Positions 1 through 7,905 of a DNA stretch of 34,219 nt are shown one piece after another (positions within the stretch are counted from its first letter, which is position 1; each line of letters begins with the position of its first letter). Below the pieces are notes generated by a model. That model saw only the letters and a list, made by a program, of their open reading frames with translations. It searched no databases and was not told where the DNA came from. Origin of the DNA: Verrucomicrobiota bacterium (GTDB lineage Bacteria; Verrucomicrobiota; Verrucomicrobiia; Limisphaerales; UBA1100). A program made the position numbers and the translations under genes. Location of the stretch: assembly GCA_028872645.1 (NCBI GenBank), contig JAPKDK010000004.1, positions 1-34,219 of the forward strand. Direction: 5' to 3'.

Positions 1-114
1 GTTGCTTCGCGCAATTCTCCATCACGGCCCAGTCTGAGTGACTGCCCATGATGACTCCTACTAATGGTTTCGTACTAGTGTCGCTCATAAAGGCGCACCC
101 TACCTCATCAGCCA

Positions 115-1215
115 TCAACCGCCCACCCCAATCGTCAAGGCCGGTGCCACGGTTTTAATCTGCCCCGCCTGTAAATTGAACAACTGCGTCAGCAACATAA
201 ACGTGCTCTTGCTCTCCAAATCATTGTCCGCGAGGTAAAACCACTTGCCGCGATAATCCACACTCACAAAGGCATTGTCCGGACGCGTGGCGGCCGATTT
301 CACGCGGAAGAGGCCGCCGGTCACTTGGTTCCAATCGAACGCCGTACCGTCCGCCGCCAACGTACGCGTCACCAGCCCCGCCTCGCGATGGGCCGCCGGC
401 ACTTCAGCGTTGTGCGATAAATAAAATAAAATTCCCATCATCGACCGCGTGCGCACCGCCAAGCCATTCTCCGGCCGATTGAAAAAATTATTCGTCAGCC
501 GCAATTCATTTCCCGCGTTGGGCACGCCCAGCAATTCCTTGAGCCGCATAATGCGCGGAGCCAGTGTCGTCACCGAACGCACCCGCAGCACCAAATCATT
601 TCCCGTCCGCATCTTTCCATCCGCATCCGCCAAGCACGGCGCAGCGCCGAGCTCTAGCGCGTCGGCCAACTGCAACTCGCGCAGGATGCCCACCATTTCC
701 TGAAATTTCTCAAACCGCGGCTCACGTGACGGCGTGGGGCCCGAGGCATTGCTCGCGTTGTCCAAGCCATTCACGCGCTCCACGCAAATGCTCACCACCC
801 GTTCCACGCTCCAACCGCTTTGCGTGAGAATCAGCACCGCCTCCAACGGCACCGGCGAAAGGATTTGTTTCAAAAACTGGTCACCGCGCAAGGGCGTGTA
901 AGAAATGGTGGGCGTTTCTTTATAAGTCATCCCCGCCGAAGGCGTGAGCGTGTCGCCGCCGCGCAGGAATTTCACGCTCGCGCTCATCTCGGTTTGCACC
1001 GATTGCTGCGTAGTCACGCTGCTCACCTCGAGGAAAAACGGATTGTCGCGATACTTGAGCCGCACGAGGTTCAGCAGAAACTGCTCATCCAGCGTGCGCG
1101 ATATGGCGTGATTATATTGCGGATGCGTCGTCCGCAACGAACGCGGCCCAATCGTTTGGCAGCCCACAGCAGCACATAAAATGGCCGCCGCAAAAACGGT
1201 TTTCAGATTTTTCAT
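115..1215 (-). CDS. Putative lipoprotein of unknown function
   Basis: 366-aa ORF; N-terminal signal with lipobox-like 'ILCAAVGCQ'; no family recognised. Confidence 0.75.
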   Translation of the reverse strand: MKNLKTVFAAAILCAAVGCQTIGPRSLRTTHPQYNHAISRTLDEQFLLNLVRLKYRDNPFFLEVSSVTTQQSVQTEMSASVKFLRGGDTLTPSAGMTYKETPTISYTPLRGDQFLKQILSPVPLEAVLILTQSGWSVERVVSICVERVNGLDNASNASGPTPSREPRFEKFQEMVGILRELQLADALELGAAPCLADADGKMRTGNDLVLRVRSVTTLAPRIMRLKELLGVPNAGNELRLTNNFFNRPENGLAVRTRSMMGILFYLSHNAEVPAAHREAGLVTRTLAADGTAFDWNQVTGGLFRVKSAATRPDNAFVSVDYRGKWFYLADNDLESKSTFMLLTQLFNLQAGQIKTVAPALTIGVGG

Positions 1216-1247
1216 TGGTTAAAACAAGTTCGCCCTCCCTGACGAAT

Positions 1248-3890
1248 TCAGGGCGAAACGTTACCAGCTTTATCCAACGCTTCCAAGACCTTTTCGGGCC
1301 CGTTCATCACCGGTGGCAAAACAATAGCCTCCCCCTCCGGCGGATACACCAACACCAATGGCACTCCGGCGCGCTTATATTGGTGTAACACTTTCGTGAT
1401 TGTTTGATCTCGATTCGTCCAGTCCGCGATGAAAGCCACCCCATTCAGCTCAACCAATTTTTTGATCACCGAATCCACCTCAATCGCCCGACCCTTTGTG
1501 TATTTGCAAGTCATACACCAATCCGCTGTAAAATCCACCAGCACCGGTTGCCCCGCCGCACGCGCTTCGGCCACGGCTTCGGGGCTCCATTTCCGCCACT
1601 GCACACCATCCGCTTTCACCTCAATGCCGCCCCCAACGATCGTCCGGTTTTCCGGATGCCGCCAGTCCAGCCCCCATTCAAGCGCCATCGCATAACCCGC
1701 CGCCAGCAACAATCCGCAGGCCAACAACGGCTTAGAACTTTTGGACACCGTGCGCTGCATAAATTCGCCAAACACCCAAGCCGTTAAACTGACAAACACC
1801 AGCAACACTCCCAGCCACATCACGCCGCTATCGCCGAACATCGGCCCGGTGAATGACAGCACCCACACCGCCGCCGCCAACATTGGGAAACCCATGATTT
1901 GTTTGAACTGCACCATCCAATTTCCCGGCTTGGGCAAAAACTTCAACCACCCCGGTTTGAAACTCAGCAGCACATACGGAAACGCCAACCCCACCGCCAC
2001 CGCGCCCATCGCCGCGATGATGACGCTGCTGGATTGCGAAAGTGCCGCGCCCATTCCGCTGGCCAAAAACGGTGCCGTGCAGGGCGTGGCCAGCGCCGTG
2101 GCGAGAATGCCGTTAAAGAATGCGCCAAGATACCCCTCGCGACTGGCCAACGCGTTGGCTTTCGTCATCGTGCTGCCGCCGCCCAGCGTGACTTCGAAAA
2201 CGCCGAACAAGTTCAACGCCACCAACGTCACCACTAACATCAGCACGAGGTTGAAAATTGGGCTTTGCATTTGCATCCCCCACGACGCCATGCCGGTGGC
2301 CTGCTTCGCGCCAACCATCACCCCCGCTAACACCATAAACGAAAAGAACACACCCAGCCCATACGTGAGCCCGAGATTCCGCAACCGCCCCGGGGCTTCA
2401 TTGCTTTGCTGTACGAAGCCCAGAATCTTGAGCGAAATCACCGGCAACACGCACGGCATCACGTTGAGGATTAAACCGCCCAGAAACGCGAAGCTCAATA
2501 TATACCAAATGGATTTCGGCGCATCGCCTTCAAAACTGCCGCCGCCCGGGCCGCCACTTTCACTGGGCACCTTGGCGAGCCACGCTTGGAATTCTAGGTG
2601 GTGTCCCACCCGCTGGGCTTCCTCGCCGATTTTGAGGGTGAGTTGAAGAGTCTTTTCTTGCGGCACGCAGGTTTGGTCGTCGCATTCCTGCCACGACACT
2701 TTGAGGCCAATTTCATAATCGCCGTGCTTGGCGTCCTTCGCCACGGCGAGCGGCACGAGCAGCATCACTTGATTTTCGTAAACATTGGCGGTCTCACCGA
2801 ACATTTCCAATTGCGAATGCAGCGGCCATTTGATTTCGCCGGCGGTGATGCCCGCGGGCAACGTCCATTCAAACTTCGGCGGCTCGCCCGGCGCGCCCGG
2901 TTCTTTCCAAAAAATATGCCAGTGCTTCGGAATGCTGAAGGACACGCCGGCCAATACCTCACCGCCCGCGGTGGCTTGCGTGTGATCCAGCCGCGCGCTC
3001 ACTTGGCATTTGGCGTCGCCTAAAAAACCGAACGGATTTTCTTCAGGCTCAATCGCCCCAATTTGAAACGCCGTTTCGTGGCTGGTTACCTTACCTTCCG
3101 TCTCAAAACGCACCACGCCGTGTACTTCGATAGGCCAGTCGCCGTCTTTGCTGGTGATGGTTTTTGAAAGGGTAAATTCGTTTTCGCCTTTGGTGAGTTG
3201 GGTGGCGTGGGCGATTTCCCATTTTTTTCCGGAAGTGCCGAAGGGCAGAAAATGCACTTCAGTTTCTTTGCTATCCACCGGCACGGTCAGTTTCAAAGTC
3301 CGCTCGCCATCGGCATTGGCCGCGCCAGCCCATTGGGCGGGAAGCTTGGGCAATTCATTTTTGGCCGGCCATTGGGCGCGGGCTTCGGCGAATTTCCCCG
3401 CGTGCGGGCCGGGCTTGGCCTCCGCGCCCACGACCAGTTTGGCGCTCACCCGCGCATCACCGGGGATGCACGTTTCCTCGCACTCCAACCAATTCACCTC
3501 TGCGGCCAGCGCGTACTCGCCGGGCGCAAGATCGGCCGCCAGTGTGAGGGGCACGATCAACAGCACTTCGCCGTGGTAGGCGTAAGTGAACATTTCCAAC
3601 CACTCCACCTTCTCCGACACGGGCCATTGGATTTCGCCGGCGGTGATGCCTTTGGGGAGCGTCCACTTTATGTTAGTGGGCGTGCCGTTTTCGCCGGCGT
3701 TGCGCCAATACGTGTGCCAACCAGCGGGCATTTCCAGCCGCATCCCCACCTCGACGGGGCTGCCCGCCTTGGCCACGGAAGGGTTTACGAGCAGGGAAAC
3801 CTTGGTTTTGGCCCCGAAATTAAAATCCTGCGCAGACACAATGCCCGCGCTTAGCATCAATAAAATGAAAAACAACCGCCTCATCTTCAA
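1248..3890 (-). CDS. DsbD/ScsB-like thiol:disulfide interchange protein: two N-terminal DsbD-type domains, CcdA-like membrane domain, C-terminal thioredoxin
   Basis: 880 aa; signal peptide; membrane segment 'GGLILNVMPCVLPVISLKILGFV'; 'ATPCTAPFLASGMG'; thioredoxin motif 'VDFTADWCMTCK'. Confidence 0.92.
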   Translation of the reverse strand: MKMRRLFFILLMLSAGIVSAQDFNFGAKTKVSLLVNPSVAKAGSPVEVGMRLEMPAGWHTYWRNAGENGTPTNIKWTLPKGITAGEIQWPVSEKVEWLEMFTYAYHGEVLLIVPLTLAADLAPGEYALAAEVNWLECEETCIPGDARVSAKLVVGAEAKPGPHAGKFAEARAQWPAKNELPKLPAQWAGAANADGERTLKLTVPVDSKETEVHFLPFGTSGKKWEIAHATQLTKGENEFTLSKTITSKDGDWPIEVHGVVRFETEGKVTSHETAFQIGAIEPEENPFGFLGDAKCQVSARLDHTQATAGGEVLAGVSFSIPKHWHIFWKEPGAPGEPPKFEWTLPAGITAGEIKWPLHSQLEMFGETANVYENQVMLLVPLAVAKDAKHGDYEIGLKVSWQECDDQTCVPQEKTLQLTLKIGEEAQRVGHHLEFQAWLAKVPSESGGPGGGSFEGDAPKSIWYILSFAFLGGLILNVMPCVLPVISLKILGFVQQSNEAPGRLRNLGLTYGLGVFFSFMVLAGVMVGAKQATGMASWGMQMQSPIFNLVLMLVVTLVALNLFGVFEVTLGGGSTMTKANALASREGYLGAFFNGILATALATPCTAPFLASGMGAALSQSSSVIIAAMGAVAVGLAFPYVLLSFKPGWLKFLPKPGNWMVQFKQIMGFPMLAAAVWVLSFTGPMFGDSGVMWLGVLLVFVSLTAWVFGEFMQRTVSKSSKPLLACGLLLAAGYAMALEWGLDWRHPENRTIVGGGIEVKADGVQWRKWSPEAVAEARAAGQPVLVDFTADWCMTCKYTKGRAIEVDSVIKKLVELNGVAFIADWTNRDQTITKVLHQYKRAGVPLVLVYPPEGEAIVLPPVMNGPEKVLEALDKAGNVSP

Positions 3891-3961
3891 GAAAGCATCT
3901 CAAAAAAGACGCGCCAAGGAAATGCTTTATTCGCGAGTCTCCTTGTCATATACTTCCCGTA

Positions 3962-4351
3962 ATGCTTGCAGCCAAACGCAAAACCGAAACCTCAACTGAA
4001 GTGACCTATCGCACCGGCGACGAACGCTTGGTAAAGCTCACCGACGACGCCGCAACCAAAGTCTCCGGACTGCTCCAACGCCAAGGCCGGCCCGAGGGTG
4101 TATTGCGCGTGGCCGTCACCGGCGGCGGCTGCAGCGGCTTGCAATACAAAATGGATTTGCAGGACACCCCCGCCCATCGCGATATCCTCGTCGAGAGCCA
4201 CGGCATCCGCGTTGTGGTCGATCCCAAAAGCGCCCTGTACGTTACCGGCAGCGAGCTGGACTACAAAACCGGCCTCGAAGATTCCGGTTTCAAAGTCAAC
4301 AACCCCAACGCCGCCACCACCTGTTCCTGCGGCGAAAGCTTCAACGCATGA
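3962..4351 (+). CDS. A-type Fe-S cluster carrier (HesB/IscA/ErpA family)
   Basis: 'GGGCSGLQYKMDL' and C-terminal 'TCSCGESF' supply the conserved Cys residues. Confidence 0.93.
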   Translation: MLAAKRKTETSTEVTYRTGDERLVKLTDDAATKVSGLLQRQGRPEGVLRVAVTGGGCSGLQYKMDLQDTPAHRDILVESHGIRVVVDPKSALYVTGSELDYKTGLEDSGFKVNNPNAATTCSCGESFNA

Positions 4352-4354
4352 TCG

Positions 4355-4471
4355 ATGGGCTTTTCCATACTCATCCTAATCGCCCTTGGCGTCATCGCAC
4401 TTGGCGTCATTGCTTGCGCCATTGGTTTTGGCATTTGGCTGTGGCAACGGGAAAATAAAGGAAATGACTGA
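4355..4471 (+). CDS. Putative 38-aa single-pass membrane microprotein
   Basis: ATG three nt after the IscA/ErpA stop; translation MGFSILILIALGVIALGVIACAIGFGIWLWQRENKGND*; stop overlaps the downstream ATG (ATGACTGA). Confidence 0.5.
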   Translation: MGFSILILIALGVIALGVIACAIGFGIWLWQRENKGND

Positions 4472-5033
4472 CTCCTTTGCGCTGCTCGATGAACCGCGCC
4501 AACCGTGGCTGGAGGTGGAGGCACTGAAAACAAAATTCCTCGCCCGCTCCGCCGCCACGCATCCCGATAAATTCACTGACCCCACCGAAAAGAAAACCGC
4601 CCAAACCCGCTTCGCCGAACTCAACACCGCGCACGAAATTCTGCGCGACCCCAAACGCCGCCTTCAACACCTCCTCACCCTCGAGCGCGGCCGCAAGCCT
4701 GACGAAGTCCACAACATCCTCTCCGCCACCGCCGATCTCTTCCAGCAAGTCGACCAACTCCTCCGCGCCATTGCCCCCTTCCTCGCCCAACGCGAAGCCG
4801 AAACCTCCCCCCTCCTCAAAGCCCAAACCTACCCCCAAGCCCTCGACTGGCTCGACCAAGTAACCCCCCTCCAAAAAATCCTCAACCAAACCCTCCAATC
4901 CCTCGACACCCAACTCCAGTCCCTCAACCAAAACTGGAACTGCGAAACCCTCGAACCCCTCTTCCACCAATACAGCTACCTCCAAAAATGGCGGGAACAG
5001 CTAAACGACCGCGCGATGCGATTGGGGTTTTGA
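4464..5033 (+). CDS. HscB-like J-domain Fe-S co-chaperone
   Basis: In-frame internal ATG of the 4386 ORF; 'FALLDEPRQPWLEVEALKTKFLARSAATHPDKFTD' has an HPD motif; C-terminal helical domain. Confidence 0.8.
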   Translation: MTDSFALLDEPRQPWLEVEALKTKFLARSAATHPDKFTDPTEKKTAQTRFAELNTAHEILRDPKRRLQHLLTLERGRKPDEVHNILSATADLFQQVDQLLRAIAPFLAQREAETSPLLKAQTYPQALDWLDQVTPLQKILNQTLQSLDTQLQSLNQNWNCETLEPLFHQYSYLQKWREQLNDRAMRLGF

Positions 5034-5039
5034 ATTTAT

Positions 5040-5089
5040 GATTGTAGATTGAGTTGCATTCGTAAACCTCAATTTCTCAATCGTAAATC
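5040..5089. repeat. Imperfect inverted repeat (family R1, copy 1)
   Basis: GATTGTAGATTGAG (5040-5053) vs CTCAATCGTAAATC (5076-5089), 11/14 complementary. Confidence 0.5.
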
Positions 5090-5099
5090 CAAGTAACTC

Positions 5100-5486
5100 G
5101 TGTTGCCTTTTCTTGATATTTTTCTGGGCGTTTTTCATGTCCTGCTTATTTCGGCTTGTTTGTTGGGCTGAGTTTTTCCGCGCACACGGCGGGCGCATCT
5201 CATTCTCATGGGCGTGGTGGTCGGTTGCTGATTTCTGCTCGGCCTCAAGTACGGCATCGGCTACTGCCCACTCACCGATTGGAATTGGCAGGTGAAGGAA
5301 CAACTTAGCGAAAGCGCCCTGCCCCATTCCTTCATCAAATATCTTTGGGATAAACTCTTCCCCACCCCCATCTCGCCCAAGGCAGTGGTTCCCCTCACTT
5401 TCATCGCCTTCTTCACCGCCCTCACCGCCGCCCTTTACTTTCGCTGGGCCGAAAAGAAAAAACTCGATTTGCCGATTGAAGATTGA
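5100..5486 (+). pseudogene. DUF2784-like membrane protein interrupted by two in-frame TGA codons (5169-5171 and 5229-5231)
   Basis: Frame-0 translation from GTG: MLPFLDIFLGVFHVLLISACLLG*VFPRTRRAHLILMGVVVGC*FLLGLKYGIGYCPLTDWNWQVKEQLSESALPHSFIKYLWDKLFPTPISPKAVVPLTFIAFFTALTAALYFRWAEKKKLDLPIED*; no frameshift. Confidence 0.7.
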
Positions 5487-5532
5487 GGGTTTGATTGCAC
5501 GCCAACCAATCGCAAACCATCAATTGTAAATC
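5474..5532. repeat. Imperfect inverted repeat (family R1, copy 2)
   Basis: GATTGAAGATTGAGGGTTTG (5474-5493) vs CAAACCATCAATTGTAAATC (5513-5532), about 16/20 complementary; shares GATTG(T/A)AGATTGAG with copy 1. Confidence 0.5.
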
Positions 5533-5575
5533 AAAAAACATTTACACCCCCGCCCCAGCGCGTACTCTTTTGACC

Positions 5576-6226
5576 ATGAAGCACACCTTTGTTTTTCTCA
5601 TCACGTTGTTTAGCCTTTCCACTGTCACCACTTTGCAAGCAGGGCCACCGAAGGGGTTTGTGGCGTTGTTCAATGGTAAAAATCTCGACGGTTGGCAGGC
5701 CAAGAAGAATGGATGGGCGGTGGAGGATGGCGTACTCGTACGCAAACCGGGCAGTGGCTACATTTGGACGAAAAAGAGCTTCGGAGATTTTGTTTTGGAT
5801 TTGGAGGTAAAGGTGTCGAGCCGGTGCAACAGCGGCATCTTTTTCCGTACGAACCCTAAGAATGCGGTGCAGGGCGGGTTTGAAATTCAAGTGATGGACA
5901 CCACAGGCAAAACAAAACTCGGCAAGCATGATCACGGCGCATTCTACGATGCCCTCGCGCCCAGCGCCAATCCCGCCAAGCCGGCCGGCCAATGGGACCG
6001 CTTCATCATCACCTGCAAAGGCCCCAAGGTCACTGTGAGCATCAATGGCAAACAAGTTGTCAACGCCAACCTCGATGACTGGACCACCGGCAACAAAAAC
6101 CCCGATGGCTCCCGCAACAAATTCAAGATCGCCCTCAAAGACCTCCCCCGCAAAGGTCACATCGGCTTTCAGGATCACGGGCAGGATGTGTGGTTCCGGA
6201 ATGTGTATTTGAAAAAGCTAGATTAA
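5576..6226 (+). CDS. DUF1080 / 3-keto-disaccharide hydrolase family secreted protein
   Basis: Signal peptide then 'GFVALFNGKNLDGWQAKKNGWAVEDGVLV', ending 'GHIGFQDHGQDVWFRNVYLKKLD'. Confidence 0.93.
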   Translation: MKHTFVFLITLFSLSTVTTLQAGPPKGFVALFNGKNLDGWQAKKNGWAVEDGVLVRKPGSGYIWTKKSFGDFVLDLEVKVSSRCNSGIFFRTNPKNAVQGGFEIQVMDTTGKTKLGKHDHGAFYDALAPSANPAKPAGQWDRFIITCKGPKVTVSINGKQVVNANLDDWTTGNKNPDGSRNKFKIALKDLPRKGHIGFQDHGQDVWFRNVYLKKLD

Positions 6227-6230
6227 GTTT

Positions 6231-6297
6231 TGAACCGCCCAGACGCCCAGTTTTCATGAAGAAAGGTTTCTTGGTTTCTTTGCGTTTTGGCGGTTCA
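6231..6297. repeat. Intergenic inverted repeat (family R2)
   Basis: TGAACCGCC (6231-6239) perfectly complementary to GGCGGTTCA (6289-6297). Confidence 0.55.
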
Positions 6298-6345
6298 CCC
6301 ATCAAATAAGTTGAATCTCTGGCCCAATCACCGTATCCAATACCC

Positions 6346-7845
6346 ATGCGCACGACCCTCGCTTTCCTCGTTCTGGCTTTTGGCTGGCAGTCCACCGTCG
6401 CACTTGATTGGCCGCAATGGCGCGGGCCAAACCGCACCGGCGTCAGCACCGAAAAAGGGCTGCTTAAACAATGGCCCCAAGGCGGCCCCAAACGCCTTTG
6501 GCTTAACAGCCAAATGGGTAACGGCTATTCGAGCTTCGCGATCGCCAAAGGCAAACTCTACACAATGGGCTCGCGCCGCGGCACGGAGCAATTAATTTGC
6601 CTTGATGCGAATACAGGCCGCGAACAGTGGGCGGCCAATCTCGGGGAGGAATTATCAAACGGCTGGGGCGGCGGCCCACGTGGCACGCCCGCGGTAGATG
6701 GCAATCACGTCTATGCAATGAGCGGCAAGGGCGATCTAATTTGCACCGATCTCGCCGGGAAAATCCAATGGCAAGCGAGTATGGGACGGCTCGGCGGCAA
6801 GACTCCGGGTTGGGGCTACACCGAAAGCATCACCGTGGACGGCAACCTCGCGCTGGCCACGCCAGGCGGAAAGCAAGGCGCGGTGGTCGCATTCAATAAA
6901 CAAACTGGCGCGGTGGTTTGGCAAAGCAAACAATTCACCGATGACGCGCAGTACGCCTCGGTTTTGCCGGCAACCCACAACGGCGGCCGCCAGTACATCC
7001 AGCTCACTCAAAATAGTCTGGTGGGCCTCGACGCGCGCAATGGCAATGTGCTGTGGAAATCCGGCTGGGGCGGGCGCACGGCGGTGATCCCAACGCCGAT
7101 TTTTAGCAATGGCAAAGTGTACATCGCCAGCGGCTACGGCGCGGGCAGCAAATTAGTAAACCTCGGTGCGGGTAATCGTGCCAGTGATGTGTGGGCCAAT
7201 AAGGTGATGAAAAATCATCACGGCGGCGTGATTTTATTGGGCCAGCATTTGTACGGCTACAGCGATGGCGCCGGCTGGGTGTGCCAAGATTTCGCCACCG
7301 GCCGCGAGGTGTGGAGTGAAAAACGCGCGCTCGGCAAAGGCTGCCTCACCCTCGCCGAGGGGATGATGTATTGCGTAGACGAAAGCCGCGGCGACGTGGT
7401 GCTGGCGGCGGCCAATCCGAAGGGATGGCGTGAAAGCGGCCGCTTCCGCCTCGCGCCACAATCGCGCATCCGCAGCAGTCGCGGCAAAATCTGGGCCCAT
7501 CCCGTCGTGGCCAACGGCAAACTATATCTGCGCGATCAAGAACACATCTACTGCCACAACATCAGCGCCACCGGCGGCGGAGCCGCCGTCACGCCCACAC
7601 CGGCGGGCCCCATCGGCAAAACCCTCCCGTGGACGGCCGGGGTGGACACCAAATCCATCGACTTTATATATAAAGGCAAATCGCAGGCAGTGCTCGCTAC
7701 GGTGTTTGGCCAACCCAGCAAAACCCAAGGCACGTGGAAGGCATATTCCGGCTTGAACATCACCGATCGCCAAGGCAAAAAGTACGGAACCGTTTGGTTC
7801 AACCTCGCCGGCGGCACGGTGCAGCAAGTGCGTTTTGACAACTAA
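6346..7845 (+). CDS. PQQ-like beta-propeller repeat protein
   Basis: 499 aa, signal peptide, 'DWPQWRGPNRTGVSTEKGLLKQWPQGGPKRLW', repeated W-containing propeller blades. Confidence 0.9.
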   Translation: MRTTLAFLVLAFGWQSTVALDWPQWRGPNRTGVSTEKGLLKQWPQGGPKRLWLNSQMGNGYSSFAIAKGKLYTMGSRRGTEQLICLDANTGREQWAANLGEELSNGWGGGPRGTPAVDGNHVYAMSGKGDLICTDLAGKIQWQASMGRLGGKTPGWGYTESITVDGNLALATPGGKQGAVVAFNKQTGAVVWQSKQFTDDAQYASVLPATHNGGRQYIQLTQNSLVGLDARNGNVLWKSGWGGRTAVIPTPIFSNGKVYIASGYGAGSKLVNLGAGNRASDVWANKVMKNHHGGVILLGQHLYGYSDGAGWVCQDFATGREVWSEKRALGKGCLTLAEGMMYCVDESRGDVVLAAANPKGWRESGRFRLAPQSRIRSSRGKIWAHPVVANGKLYLRDQEHIYCHNISATGGGAAVTPTPAGPIGKTLPWTAGVDTKSIDFIYKGKSQAVLATVFGQPSKTQGTWKAYSGLNITDRQGKKYGTVWFNLAGGTVQQVRFDN

Positions 7846-7905
7846 ATTAAAATTGTGCTTTCCTTGAAAATTGATAATTCAAAAATTAAACCCCCAAACA
7901 ATCCT

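Noticed and set aside
4407-4985. 192-aa minus-strand ORF rich in VEGLE/LEGG repeats
   Set aside because: Antisense artefact of the C-rich, G-poor coding strand of the HscB-like gene; the low-complexity repeats mirror CTC/ACC/CAA codons.
5100-5486. Genome-wide TGA=Trp recoding as explanation for the DUF2784-like ORF
   Set aside because: Many well-supported ORFs here terminate at TGA with family-appropriate C-termini, so a global alternative code is not tenable; only local explanations remain.
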